DNA of 59,792 bases from the NCBI GenBank assembly GCA_937911505.1, contig CALEMF010000037.1, positions 1 through 59,792 on the forward strand, read 5' to 3'. Position 1 is the stretch's first letter; each line of letters starts with the position of its first letter. Shown here one piece after another: positions 1 through 10,296 of the stretch. This DNA is from an uncultured Cytophagales bacterium. GTDB lineage: Bacteria > Bacteroidota > Bacteroidia > Cytophagales > Thermonemataceae. Made by a program: the position numbers and the translations under genes. Under the pieces are notes generated by a model. That model was not told where the DNA came from. It made no database searches and saw only the letters and a list, made by a program, of their open reading frames with translations.

Positions 1-359
1 GAGGCCATCTTATCTATAATTGCTAACAGTCGGTCACGCTCTGCCTGTAGATCAGCAATCTGTTTCTGGAAGGTCTCTATTAAAACAGGTGAATCATAAT
101 GATTGACATTGTAGCCACCACTGTTGTTGAGGTCGGAGTTTTGAATAGAAACGGTTTTCTCCACCCCTAGCAAATCGACCAGTGCAATGTTGAAGAGTGC
201 CGCAATCTTTTCTAATCGCTCTAGCGTGAAGCTTCTCGTTTGGTTATTTTCAATCTTACTGTATGCATTTTGAGAGATACCAAGTTCCTCAGCTACATAC
301 TGTTGGCTGTACTTGAGCATCTCTCTGTATTTCTTAATATTATCGCCTATTTGTACCAT
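1..359 (-). CDS. XRE-family transcriptional regulator (3' end cut by the window edge)
   Basis: Reading from the ATG at 359 towards position 1 gives about 119 codons with no stop, so the C-terminus lies outside the window. The N-terminal 65 residues form a helix-turn-helix of the XRE/Cro type, with the recognisable stretches YVAEELGISQNAYSKIENN and FTLERLEKIAALFNI. The visible C-terminal part ends in a predicted coiled coil (KQIADLQAERDRLLAII). The gene at 18389-18775 has the same architecture and almost the same coiled-coil tail, so the two are paralogues. It is likely a DNA-binding dimer. It diverges from the ATPase gene at 564, and the shared palindrome at 431-444 lies between them. No function beyond DNA binding can be inferred. 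Confidence 0.85.
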   Translation of the reverse strand, partial: MVQIGDNIKKYREMLKYSQQYVAEELGISQNAYSKIENNQTRSFTLERLEKIAALFNIALVDLLGVEKTVSIQNSDLNNSGGYNVNHYDSPVLIETFQKQIADLQAERDRLLAIIDKMA

Positions 360-430
360 CTTCGTCAATAATTGTTTTAAATATATAATATTTTGCGCAA
401 TCGCTTGTACGAACTGCTTTAAAATATGTA

Positions 431-444
431 TACCTTTACTAAAG
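431..444 (+). promoter_or_regulatory. Candidate XRE operator overlapping a promoter-like element
   Basis: The sequence TACCTTTACTAAAG contains a perfect odd palindrome, CTTTA-C-TAAAG (434-444). Its first eight bases resemble the Bacteroidota -7 element TAnnTTTG. Upstream of the second XRE gene, 18357-18370 reads TATCTTTAATAAAG, matching at 12 of 14 positions. The site lies in the 204-bp gap between the divergent XRE gene and the ATPase gene. Inference: it is an operator for one or both XRE proteins. Confidence 0.45.
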
Positions 445-563
445 TGAACGCCTAGTTAGTCTATCTACTTCAACCGTTCCTCTCCCTTCTTCAAGAACAG
501 TGAGTTTCTGTGAATCAATTTTTTTCGTACCTTTATTTCATTGCGCTTTAAAAAATCGCGTTT

Positions 564-1985
564 ATGAAGATCAAGCTACATAACTTTGGGCATCTCTATC
601 GCTTTGTGTTAGATACACACCAACCCTTTCATTTTATTTATGGAAAAAATAACGTTGGGAAATCCTATGCGCTACGAGCTACCTATTTGATCGTTAAAAA
701 TATACTGGAACAAAGCCAATTGTACAAAGCCTACTTGTGGGAGCTGATGGAAACCAAGCATAGCCACGTGCAGTCGCTGGTAGATGATTTGCAATTTGCT
801 GTTGCCCAAAAGAATACAACGCCGATTGATCTGCGATACTGCATTGAAAAGATGATTGATGAGGTGATGAATCGCATGCTTATTCCTGCCTTGCAGCGCT
901 CTTTTCAGCATACCTTCTCTGATGACTTACAAAACAAAGCCTCTGTGGAAGCTTGTGAAATCATTTTGGAAACGCAAGCCTTACAACTACGTATTCGGCA
1001 AGGGAGCAACCAACGCTGGCATATTAACGAGATAAAACTTCCTATGCGTTATGAAGCCGCTTTTCATAGGAAACGTAAGAAAGTAACCCAAACTGAACAT
1101 CAAACCACGCTATTTATTAATCCAGATGAGGTAGAGGTAGAACGCCTGAAAGAAGAAGTCATTAGTGTGACCTTGGCAGTAATCCAGCGCTTTTTTCAAA
1201 GCCTTACTAAACACATAGATGGTGTGTATTTCCTACCTGATACACGGGCAGGTTTATACCATACTATGCGCGCTTTTGGAACTATCTTTACGCAGCTTTC
1301 CCAAAGACGCTATAGCGACGATATACCGGTTACCATTCCTGCTTTTCCAGAACCTGTGTCAGATTATTTTCTAACGCTCTCTCGCATTCAGCCCAATAAC
1401 CAACAAGATCGTTTTACTCATTATGCACAGCAGATTGAAAGACATATTTTCGATGCACAAATTGTGTACGATACAACTACCCACGAGCTAGCGTATTATC
1501 GTCGTAAAAGCGGCTTACGTTTACGAATTACCGAAGCTTCTACCCTGATCGCTGCCCTTGCTCCACTCGTGGCCTACTTGAAGTTTGAGATTGGACAAGC
1601 ACTCGATGTAGACCAGTTGGATATTTTTAGCAATATACAAGGTAAAACAACCCCTAAGCAGAAGCTACTTTTTATTGAAGAGCCTGAGGCACACCTCCAT
1701 CTCAACTTTCAAAACCAACTGCTAGACTTACTCATTCAAATGAGTAGGAAAGACCTCCGCTTTATTTGTGCTTCGCACAGTGGCTTTATGTACCAGCAAC
1801 TTCTACGCAGAAGAGAAGAAAACAAAGTTATGCGAGATCACTTGAGTATTCTCCCTTTAAAAACCACCTCCTTAGGTAGCATCATTGATATCCCCACGCC
1901 AGCTATAGAGGATATTTTCATTGACTTTGAAGATCATAGCAATGAATTAAAAGATAAAATGCGTACCCTAGGTGGGGAAAGTTAA
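564..1985 (+). CDS. SMC/OLD-like AAA ATPase (AAA_15/AAA_21 type)
   Basis: This 473-residue protein is a predicted soluble ATP-binding-cassette-type ATPase of the family that includes OLD nucleases and many anti-phage ATPases. The Walker A motif GKNNVGKS is at residues 27-34, immediately after an N-terminal strand typical of AAA_15 proteins. The Walker B motif LLFIEEPEAHLH is near residues 369-380, and a switch histidine (CASHS) is near 405. The middle is a long helical insertion. No TOPRIM nuclease domain is visible at the C-terminus, so it is not a complete OLD nuclease. It lies 118 nt upstream of the TPR-CHAT gene on the same strand and diverges from the XRE gene. A partner role with the CHAT protein is possible, but the CHAT protein appears to be exported. 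Confidence 0.8.
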   Translation: MKIKLHNFGHLYRFVLDTHQPFHFIYGKNNVGKSYALRATYLIVKNILEQSQLYKAYLWELMETKHSHVQSLVDDLQFAVAQKNTTPIDLRYCIEKMIDEVMNRMLIPALQRSFQHTFSDDLQNKASVEACEIILETQALQLRIRQGSNQRWHINEIKLPMRYEAAFHRKRKKVTQTEHQTTLFINPDEVEVERLKEEVISVTLAVIQRFFQSLTKHIDGVYFLPDTRAGLYHTMRAFGTIFTQLSQRRYSDDIPVTIPAFPEPVSDYFLTLSRIQPNNQQDRFTHYAQQIERHIFDAQIVYDTTTHELAYYRRKSGLRLRITEASTLIAALAPLVAYLKFEIGQALDVDQLDIFSNIQGKTTPKQKLLFIEEPEAHLHLNFQNQLLDLLIQMSRKDLRFICASHSGFMYQQLLRRREENKVMRDHLSILPLKTTSLGSIIDIPTPAIEDIFIDFEDHSNELKDKMRTLGGES

Positions 1986-2103
1986 AACCTTGAAACCACG
2001 CTAAAATCTATTAAAGGTTATTTCTGTACACGTTTTCTATTTTATCTCTGGTGAGTTTATTGTATCTTTCCTCATCAAACTGTTATCTAGTATACTATCT
2101 TTC

Positions 2104-5100
2104 ATGAGATCTCTGCGCTATACCCTCTTCCTTTGTAGCTTACAATTGGCTGCCTTCGGACAATCCTTCCAAACACAGTATGAAGCGATGATTCAGGCTG
2201 CTCAACAAAAGAACTACGCCGAAGCCGTTGATATCGGGCAAGCCATTACACCAGAAGCGGTAGAAGTATTGGGAGAAGATAGTAAGCAACTAGGTTCTTT
2301 CTATTATAATTTAGGGAACTTTAGCGTCAGTGCACAGCAATGGGAAGTGGCTGAAGGCGCCTACCAGAAATCGTTGGCCATTCGCAAAAAGCTAGGAGGT
2401 AATACCCACCCCGATTATCTTAAAACTTTAAATAAAGTAGCACAATTGTACTTACTTACGGGTAAGCCAGAAGAGGCAGTAGCTTTATATCAGACGCTAA
2501 AGTCACTTTCAACCCCGGGCGAGCCCGCCCACACAGAAGCTTCTTTACGACTGGCAAGCCTCTATATAAGTGCCCAACAATTTGACAAGGCAACACCACA
2601 AGTAGATTCAGCCCTTGCCTCATTGGCACCTCAGCCTAAAAGTCTTTTATATGCCCAAGCTCTCGATCTAAAAGGTACTATTTTATACGAGCAAGGGGCA
2701 TATGCACAAGCCAATGAACGGTTTACACAAGCCCAAGAGATTTATGAAATAGCAGGAAAAAATAATACTGCAGGCTATTTCAAGGTACTCAACAACCTGC
2801 TCGTGACTAACGATGCTTTGGGCAAGCAAGCAGAGACGATTCCCTACTACCAAAAGCTACTTACTTTCCAAGAAAAGCAATTTGGGGTAAACAGCGATGT
2901 TTACTTGAGTACGTTACAAAGCTTAGGAAAGGCTTACATTAGTACACGACAACTGATACTCGCGGATTCTTTGCTGGAAACAGCGCTGCAAGGACGTGCA
3001 CAGAATGTAGGAAAAAACCATCCTAATTATGCAGCAGCACTTAGCGATTTGGGAAGAGCGCACTTCTACCAAGATAAGCTCGATACAGCACAACTGCTTT
3101 TTCAGCAGGCGCTAGACATACAACATAAAACTTTAGGAAAAGAAAATAATACTTACGCTGCTACTTTACTTAACCTAGGCAATACTTACTTTCGTAACTA
3201 CCAAATTGTAAAGGCACAAACGGCCTACATGGAGGTAGCTGACCTACAAAAAGTGCTTTTGGGCACTCAGCATCCTACTTACGCCCGTACCCTACACAGC
3301 CTTGGAGATTTAAGCGCTTTACAGCAGCAAAACGAAGCCGCCCTCGACTACTACAAACAAGCCTTTACTATCAGTAATACGGTGCTAGGTAGCCAACATC
3401 CTTTTACTTTGGAAAGCCTATATGCCTTGGCCAACCTACAACTCATATGCAACCAATATGAAGAGGCACTTTCCTCTTTTCAGGCCTACATAGAAGCTTC
3501 AAAAGTAACTTTTGGAGTTGGTTCTATTAGGTATGCTACCGCTTTAAGCGATCTGGGGGGGCTTTATTATGAAACTGGCGACTACGGAAAAGCAGAGGCA
3601 CTTTTACAGCAGAGCTTGGAAATTTTTCGTTCTCTTGCTGAGAGCGAAGCAACGGCTTACATCAATGCCATGGAAAACTTGGCTGTTTTGTATAAAAACT
3701 TAGGGAACTTTTTGGCCTCAGAGCAGCGCTTTCAAGAGGCGTTAGTTTTTTGTGAAAAAGTATACGGAGAAACCCATCCGCTTTATGCAGGACTTAAAGA
3801 CGAAATGGCGGTGCTTTACAAAGCCATTGGTAAGTACGAAGAAGCAGAGGCCATTCATCAGCAAAACCTGCTGATTCGCGGTATCAACCTTGGTAAAAAT
3901 CACCCTGACTACGCCAAGAGCCTTAACAATATGGCGGTATTGTATAAAACAATGGGAAAATACGCAGAAGCCGAGAAGCTACTACAAGAAGCCTTACGCA
4001 TCCGTAAAGTACAGCTAGGAGAATATACTGCTCCTTATGCGGCTTCTCAAAATCATTTGGGGAGTCTTTACCTCGCTATGGGGCGCTATTCAGAAGCTAA
4101 ACGGGCCTTCCAACAAGCCTTACAAATCAGAGCGCAAGTAGTAGGAAAAGAACATCCAGATTATGCCTATACGCTGAATCAGTAGGCTTCTCTTTATAAG
4201 AAAATAAATAGCAACGCTGAGGTAGAAAAAATTTATAAAGAAGCATTGGCCATTCGTAAGCGTACATTAGGAGAGCAATCACCTGCTTATGCTGCCTCAT
4301 TAAAAGATTTAGCTGACTTTTACTTACAGAGAAAACGATTTACCGAGGCTGAAACGTATTATAACCAAGCCATCGCTGTCATTAGGACACGTTATGGCGA
4401 ACGCCACCCTGCTTATGCCTCAGCGCTCAACAACCTCGCGATTCTTTACGAGCAGAATAATCAAAGTACCCAAGCCCAAGAATACTATACTACTTCTTTG
4501 TCAATTATTCAAGAGACACTAGGTAATAAGCACCCAAGCTACGCCAAAGCACTCAATAATCTTGCGCTCTTCTATGAAGCTGAGAAGCAGTACACAAAAG
4601 CCGAAACGCACTATAAGGAAGCGATTCAAGTGGCCTTTTATCAGATTGGTACTAATTTTAGTGCCCTCAGCGAAGAGGAAAAACGGCAGTTTTTTGAAGC
4701 CAATAAGCCTTTCTTCGATAACTTTATGTTGTTTGCTGTAAATCAGGCGCAACGTGCTAAGAAAGAAGGATTTACAACCAATATACTCAGTGAGGCTTAC
4801 AATGTACAACTGGCTACCAAAGCCATTGTGTTGAATGCTACCAGTCGGGTAAGAAATGGCATTTTAAATAGTGGTGATAGTACGCTGATTGCACAGTATA
4901 AAGATTGGCAAAAATTACGGGATGTGATTGCCAGTACATATAACTTGGGAGAGGCAGAGGTAGCACGGCGGAATATCAACCTTGATAGCCTTGAGCAACA
5001 AGCTAATTCACTAGAAAAATCTCTTTCTGAGGCTTCTACCTCTTTCGATCAGGCTTTTAACACAAAGATATACCAATGGCAAGAGGTACAGCGTATACTC

Positions 5101-6255
5101 CAACCCAACGAGGCGGCGATAGAATTTGTACGCCTGCGTATTGATACCAATCGTATTCTGTATGCAGCCCTCATTGTACGTCCCGACCAAACGAGCCCTA
5201 CACTTGTATTGATGCGCAATGGGCAAGAAATGGAAGAAGACCTTTACTACTACAAGAATACCATCAAGTTTAAGCGAGAAGATAATATTACCTACAACAG
5301 ATTTTGGTCACCTTTACAAACTGCACTAACCGATATACAAAAAGTATATATCTCGCCTGATGGCATTTATAATCAGATTAACCTTAGTACACTACGTAAT
5401 CCTGCCACACAGCAATATGTATTTCAGGAAATGGAAGTGGTAATGGTAACAAATACGAAGGATTTACTACTTCCTTCCACGCCAGCTAGCTTACAACAAG
5501 CGCTTTTGCTTGGAAACCCAAGCTATACCATCGAAGAAGCTAGCCAAACAGATGAAATCGTCAACTTAGAGGAGCAAAATAATAGTTGGCTTGCCAATGC
5601 CTATTTTGGTCAATTGGCTGGTACGGCTACTGAAGTGGAAGCGATTAGTGGGCTTCTTGCACAACAGAATATCACCGCACAAGTTTACCAAGCAGAAGCA
5701 GCCAAAGAGGAAGTAGTAAAGCAAGCGATCTCTCCTAGTATTCTACACATAGCTACACACGGTTTTTTTATGCCTTCGAGTACCCGGCCTTCTACAAGTC
5801 GCCTAGCACTTACCTCTAATGAAACAATAGAAGAAGCAGTGAATCCTATGCTTAATTCTGGGCTAGTACTTGCGGGGGTAACAGACTATTTTAAGGCATT
5901 AGAACGCCCGCAAAGAGAGGATGGTATTCTTACTGCTTATGAAGCGATGAATCTACAGTTAGAAAAAACTGATTTAGTAGTGCTCTCTGCTTGCGAAACA
6001 GGACTAGGCAAGGTACAAAGTGGCGAAGGCGTATACGGCCTACAGCGCGCGTTTAGCATTGCAGGTGTGCGTAACATTGTGATGAGCCTATGGCGCGTAG
6101 ACGACACGGCAACACAAAAGCTTATGGCTTACTTTTACGAAGCTTGGCTTACCAATAAAGATAAACGGGCAGCTTTTAAAGAGGCACAAGAGCGCCTTAG
6201 AGCTAGCTATCCACACCCTTATTACTGGGGCGCTTTTGTAATGATTGGTCGGTAA
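2104..6255 (+). pseudogene. TPR-CHAT (caspase-like) exported protein, interrupted by an in-frame TAG
   Basis: One reading frame runs from ATG 2104 to TAA 6255 except for a single TAG at 4183-4185. It would encode about 1383 residues. Residues 1-20 look like a signal peptide (LFLCSLQLAAFGQS). Then come roughly 20 kinesin-light-chain-type TPRs with the consensus HPxYAxxLNNLAxLY. The C-terminus is a CHAT peptidase domain with the catalytic His in HIATHGFF (around 5747-5770) and the Cys in LSACETGLG (around 5983-6010). TPR units continue directly across the TAG: the next codons read ASLYKK, so the TAG sits where the repeat normally has Leu, which fits TTG to TAG. As written, the cell would make a 693-residue TPR protein without the protease. 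A TTG at 4246 could at best restart a 669-residue C-terminal part. A nonsense mutation, a sequencing error and readthrough are all possible. Confidence 0.85.
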
Positions 6256-6321
6256 AGATCAAAAGTAGACCAGCACCACTTGTAATTGAACGAAAATGAG
6301 GCACTGCTGAACGTCTGTACG

Positions 6322-7218
6322 CTACTTTACTTTTTTTTTATGTTTTTCTTTCTGAAACTTATCGTCAATCCAGTTACCATTAAGTAATATTTTTCCCTCT
6401 TGAGAGTACATTTTTCCTTTTCCGTGACGAAGGTCGTTCTTCCACTCTCCTTCATATTTTACTTGGTTTGCAAAGATATATGTACCATAGCCCTCGCGTT
6501 TTCCGTTTGTGTATTCTCCTTCATATACATCTTCGTTCTCCCAAGTGTACTTTCCCTTTCCGTGACGTATATTATTTCGCCAGTTACCTTCATAAATTCC
6601 TCCTGACTTAAAAATACCTACACCAAAGCCGTTGGCTTGACCATTCTTTACTTCACCATAATAGCGTACGTTTTTGTGTTCTTCGTTATAGAAGTCAAGT
6701 ACCTTGTAGCTGTTGCCTACCTCCATTAGCTTACTCTTTAACTCTAGGTTAGTAAGTACAGTATTATTCAGAGCAATGGTTGTTTCGTCGAGCTTATCAT
6801 TGAGTGTATCGATCTTCATTTCCTGCTCTTCCAATTCTTCTTGTAGCTCACCAATGGCCTCTTCTTTCATCACACTGCCACTGTCTAGTACGTTTAGAAT
6901 ATACTGTAGGCTATCTACATTGCCTTTCATTAGGCGTTGCGACTGAATGAAATCCTTGGCCATCGCTGTCCACTGAAAACGATTCGCCTTGAGTTTATCG
7001 GCACGCTGATACCACTGTACCGCTTTGTCATAATCTTTATTGAGTAAGAAATAGCTTGCCTGCGAGATATGCTCACTGTACTTCGCTTGATAAGCGTTGT
7101 CTAAATGACTGGCGTGGGTAGATTTTCTCGCCAATAATACGATGCTTAAGCCAATGATCAATAAAACGTTAAGGGCGGCTGATACCCAAAAGAGTTTTTG
7201 TTTATTTAACTTTTTCAT
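6322..7218 (-). CDS. Membrane-anchored coiled-coil protein with MORN repeats
   Basis: The protein has about 298 residues. An N-terminal transmembrane helix (LFWVSAALNVLLIIGLSIVLL) is followed by a TPR-like helical stretch (YFLLNKDYDKAVQWYQRADK), a coiled coil around residues 115-165, and at least four MORN repeats at the C-terminus (YEGNWRNNIRHGKGKYTW, YEGEYTNGKREGYGTYIF, YEGEWKNDLRHGKGKMY). I chose the ATG at 7218, one base after the TAA of the upstream DUF2490 gene. A TTG at 7230 would also be in frame but overlaps that gene. MORN repeats usually bind lipids or other proteins. The tight junction suggests an operon with the outer-membrane protein upstream. Function unknown. Confidence 0.75.
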   Translation of the reverse strand: MKKLNKQKLFWVSAALNVLLIIGLSIVLLARKSTHASHLDNAYQAKYSEHISQASYFLLNKDYDKAVQWYQRADKLKANRFQWTAMAKDFIQSQRLMKGNVDSLQYILNVLDSGSVMKEEAIGELQEELEEQEMKIDTLNDKLDETTIALNNTVLTNLELKSKLMEVGNSYKVLDFYNEEHKNVRYYGEVKNGQANGFGVGIFKSGGIYEGNWRNNIRHGKGKYTWENEDVYEGEYTNGKREGYGTYIFANQVKYEGEWKNDLRHGKGKMYSQEGKILLNGNWIDDKFQKEKHKKKVK

Positions 7219-7219
7219 T

Positions 7220-8023
7220 TTAATAGCCAAGATTGATTTGAGGTAGTTTGTTTTCTATACTTCTAAAGTCAAGCCCTACGAATACATTCAAGCGAATGAT
7301 GTGGCTCGACTTGTATTCAAAGCCACTCGGTTTTTGTCCATAGGTCCACATGTGTCCACCAAAAAAAGTAATGTTACGATTTACTACGTAACCAATACCA
7401 GTATAGGTTCGAAAATCTTCAAAGGGATTTGACACCACTGATTTTCCTGAGTGCATAAACAACTCTGCACTAGGAGAGATAAACCACGTTTTTACATCAA
7501 TTTTCTTCTTGTTGATGGGTATATACGCAAATAGTTTGTATCGATAACGGTTGGTATAGTCATAAGGGGCATCAACTTCATTTTTCCTTTTCCAACGATG
7601 CTCAAAACGAAATTGATGGTAGAATTTTACACGTCCCATAGGAGGCATGATGAAAAGCCACTGATGCCAGATACGAGGCTCCAAGGTCACTTTTTCATAT
7701 TTAGGATCGTCAGGATCGGGCGCAAAATTAAGCACTAAGGTAGGACCAATTACCGCTTCAAAGTAAGGACTAAATAGAATGTTAAGTCCTGCGCGGTTAT
7801 AAATTTGTCGCTTTCTTCCTGCAAAGTCATAGAGATTAGATTCACTATTTCTCATCCGTAGATGATGCTCTCCATAGTAACCTAAATGCTTACTAAAACG
7901 GGCTTTCAGGTAGACACCTCCCCAGAGACCGGTCTCTTCCAAACTGGCACTTGAACCGTCTTGGGCAACGCTCTCTTGTACTAATACACATAACAAAATA
8001 AGAGCGATAACTCTCTGTAACAT
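7220..8023 (-). CDS. DUF2490 family outer-membrane protein
   Basis: This 267-residue protein begins with a signal peptide (VIALILLCVLVQESVAQ). Alternating aromatic and charged strands follow, with features typical of DUF2490 such as GVYLKARFSKHLGYYGEHH and FKFYHQFRFEHRW-like strands. The last residue of the ORF is Tyr, not the Phe that is commonest in barrels. The family is predicted to form a beta-barrel in the outer membrane of Bacteroidota and Proteobacteria, and its biochemical role is not known. It is the first gene of a two-gene unit with the MORN protein; their junction is TAA-A-ATG. Confidence 0.7.
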   Translation of the reverse strand: MLQRVIALILLCVLVQESVAQDGSSASLEETGLWGGVYLKARFSKHLGYYGEHHLRMRNSESNLYDFAGRKRQIYNRAGLNILFSPYFEAVIGPTLVLNFAPDPDDPKYEKVTLEPRIWHQWLFIMPPMGRVKFYHQFRFEHRWKRKNEVDAPYDYTNRYRYKLFAYIPINKKKIDVKTWFISPSAELFMHSGKSVVSNPFEDFRTYTGIGYVVNRNITFFGGHMWTYGQKPSGFEYKSSHIIRLNVFVGLDFRSIENKLPQINLGY

Positions 8024-8260
8024 ATTTGATTCGATTTGGTAATATCTATTTTTAAATTTTTAAGCTGGCAAGGTTCACAGAATAGTCCAAATCTTTACTT
8101 ATTAATAGGTAGTTTCAAGTATAGTTTTTACAATTATATGCAATATATCAAGGTTTTGGATAATAAGCAATGGAATTAAAAAAAAGAGCGTACAGATGTA
8201 CTTTTAATAGTATTTTTACAAGATGCAATTAAATTATAACGTGTTTAAAAAAGAGAAGAA

Positions 8261-8704
8261 TCAAGTTTCAGGCATTAACTTAATTTTCATAATTTTGAAA
8301 CGGCTTTTTTCTTTTTCATAGTAGAATTTTTCCAATACATCAAAGATATCTTTTCCTCTAAACCATGATACCTGCACCTTTGTATTATGTTTGGTATCGA
8401 GCCACTCGATGGCGTAGTTTTCTAAGTTGGCTGTATACTCTTTGATGTAAACAATCATCTCTTCAAGAATAGCAATCTTACTTCCTCCTGTAATGGCATG
8501 AAAAAGAAATTTCTGATTGTGCTCTTTATTAATTGTGATTAAATCCAAGCGAATCAAGGGTACTTTGTTATCGTCGTAGGGAACAAAGTTATAGTCAAAA
8601 TATATCTGTGTCTCAGAGAGTTGCTCTCTGATGTAGTTTTCTAAATCAATCTCTTTCAGTAAAACTTCCGTAGGCTGCTGAATAGCATTGGGGCGATTTT
8701 CCAT
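8261..8704 (-). CDS. Hypothetical protein, 147 residues
   Basis: I do not recognise this family. The protein is soluble, with no signal peptide or membrane segment. It is rich in charged and aromatic residues, for example EEMIVYIKEYTANLENYAIEWLD and IFDVLEKFYYEKEKSRFKIMKIKL. The pattern of alternating strands and helices suggests a small alpha/beta fold. It stands alone: 237 nt separate it from the DUF2490 gene downstream, and it diverges from the aldehyde dehydrogenase gene. Base and codon use do not differ obviously from its neighbours. It is accepted as real because no strong overlapping frame exists and the gene fits the gap. Confidence 0.55.
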   Translation of the reverse strand: MENRPNAIQQPTEVLLKEIDLENYIREQLSETQIYFDYNFVPYDDNKVPLIRLDLITINKEHNQKFLFHAITGGSKIAILEEMIVYIKEYTANLENYAIEWLDTKHNTKVQVSWFRGKDIFDVLEKFYYEKEKSRFKIMKIKLMPET

Positions 8705-8796
8705 ACCACAAACATTTAAGTTTTTTAATTATATTCACATTTAATATAATGAATTTACGCTTTTTTTTAATACGCTGCTCTTTCTAAGGAGTAAAA

Positions 8797-10233
8797 ATGG
8801 AACGCATCTCGAACTATATTGCTGGAAAGTGGGACAATACATCCACCAATACCTACCTGCCTGTGGTTGATCCAGCCATTGGGGAACCTTACGCTGAACT
8901 TCCTAATAGTGATGAAGTGGCCATAGAAAAGGCAGTAAAAGCAGCAGCAGAAGCTTTTCCTGCTTGGGCGCGCCTCCTCCCTGAAGAGCGTGGTAAAATA
9001 TTACTCTGCATTGCACAGGGAATCGAAGCACAACTAGACGCGCTGGCTTTAGCAGAAAGTATTGACAATGGTAAGCCTGTACATTTAGCGAAGCGGATAG
9101 ACATCCCTCGTGCTGCAAAGAATTTTTTCTTTTACGGTACCGCCGCCATTCACTTTGCTTCACAAAGTCATATTACTTCTCAAGCAATCAACTATACTTT
9201 ACGACACCCTTTAGGCGTAGTAGGATGTATTTCTCCCTGGAACTTACCGCTTTACCTGTTTACTTGGAAAATTGCGCCTGCGCTAGCTGCTGGCAACTGT
9301 GTGGTAGCCAAACCTTCGGAAATCACCCCTATGACGGCCCATTTACTCACGAAAATCTGCCAAGAAGCAGGGCTTCCAGCAGGTGTTTTGAATGTAGTAC
9401 ACGGTGAGGGAAAACAAGCAGGGCAAGCGCTTGTAGCACATCCCGCCGTTAAGGCCATCTCTTTTACTGGGGGTACACAAACGGGTGCTACTATCGCAAA
9501 GATTGCTGCCCCTCGGTTTAAGAAACTTTCGTTAGAACTAGGCGGTAAAAATCCTACCATTATTTTTGCTGATAGCGACTATGAGAAAGCACTAGCTACC
9601 AGCGTTCGAGCGGCCTTTACCAATCAGGGGGAAATTTGTTTGTGTGGCTCACGTATTTTCATAGAGCGTTCTGTGTATACAACTTTTAAGAAAGACATCG
9701 TAAAAGCAGTTTAGGTATTGGTAGTAGGCGAGCCCCTAGAAACTACTACAGACATAGGCGCAATTGATTCAGAGGCGCATTTTCAGAAAGTATTAGGATA
9801 TATTCAACTAGCTAAAGAAGAAGGCGGTACAGTGCTCACAGGCGGAGAAGCCCTTTCACTCTCAGGCAGGTGCGCAACGGGTTATTTCATAGCGCCTACT
9901 GTTACAGAGGGGTTGCCTTTTGATTGCCGTACCAATCAAGAGGAAATCTTTGGCCCTGTTGTTACGCTGATGCCCTTTGATACCGAAGAAGAGGTACTGC
10001 ACTATGCTAATAGTACACGTTACGGTTTGGCTACTAGCCTCTGGACACAAGATATTAGTAGGGCTCATCGTATGGCTGCGCAGATAGAAGCAGGCATTGT
10101 ATGGATCAATTGTTGGATGCTACGTGACCTAAGAACACCTTTTGGAGGAATGAAAGATTCTGGTGTGGGCAGAGAAGGAGGCTTTGAGGCGCTTGACTTC
10201 TTTACAGAAAAGAAAAATGTCTGTATCCAATAA
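8797..10233 (+). pseudogene. 2-aminomuconate 6-semialdehyde dehydrogenase, interrupted by an in-frame TAG
   Basis: The frame 8797-10233 encodes a full-length aldehyde dehydrogenase of about 478 codons apart from TAG at 9712-9714 (codon 306). Catalytic features are intact: Asn149 in SPWNLP, Glu247 in LELGG and Cys281 in NQGEICLC. The late motif NCWMLRDLRTPFGG is the hallmark of the aminomuconate/hydroxymuconate semialdehyde dehydrogenase branch (ALDH8A1-like). The enzyme would oxidise 2-aminomuconate semialdehyde to 2-aminomuconate with NAD+. Its neighbours (deaminase, dioxygenase, decarboxylase) support this. The stop falls just before VLVVGEPLE, in a poorly conserved linker helix, and the frame continues without a shift to TAA at 10231-10233. 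The truncated product would keep Cys281 but lose the C-terminal catalytic and oligomerisation parts, so it should be inactive unless the TAG is an error or is read through. Confidence 0.85.
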
Positions 10234-10296
10234 AAGCATTACTATTTACATTAAGTACTCATTTATTTTGTGTAGAAACACACACTTAATATTTCT

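Noticed and set aside
2104..6255. The TPR-CHAT protein as a CRISPR-linked Craspase
   Set aside because: It has an apparent signal peptide, a kinesin-light-chain type TPR array, and no gRAMP/Cas7-11 partner.
8024..8260. Search for tRNA or small RNA genes in the long gaps
   Set aside because: No cloverleaf or conserved T-loop was seen in any gap by eye; a covariance-model search would be decisive.
2104..10233. Recoding of TAG as a sense codon, because two genes are interrupted by TAG
   Set aside because: TAG also ends several clearly complete genes here (12825, 18775, 25753, 46833, 53639, 57553), so general reassignment is unlikely. The possibility of local suppression is kept as a finding.
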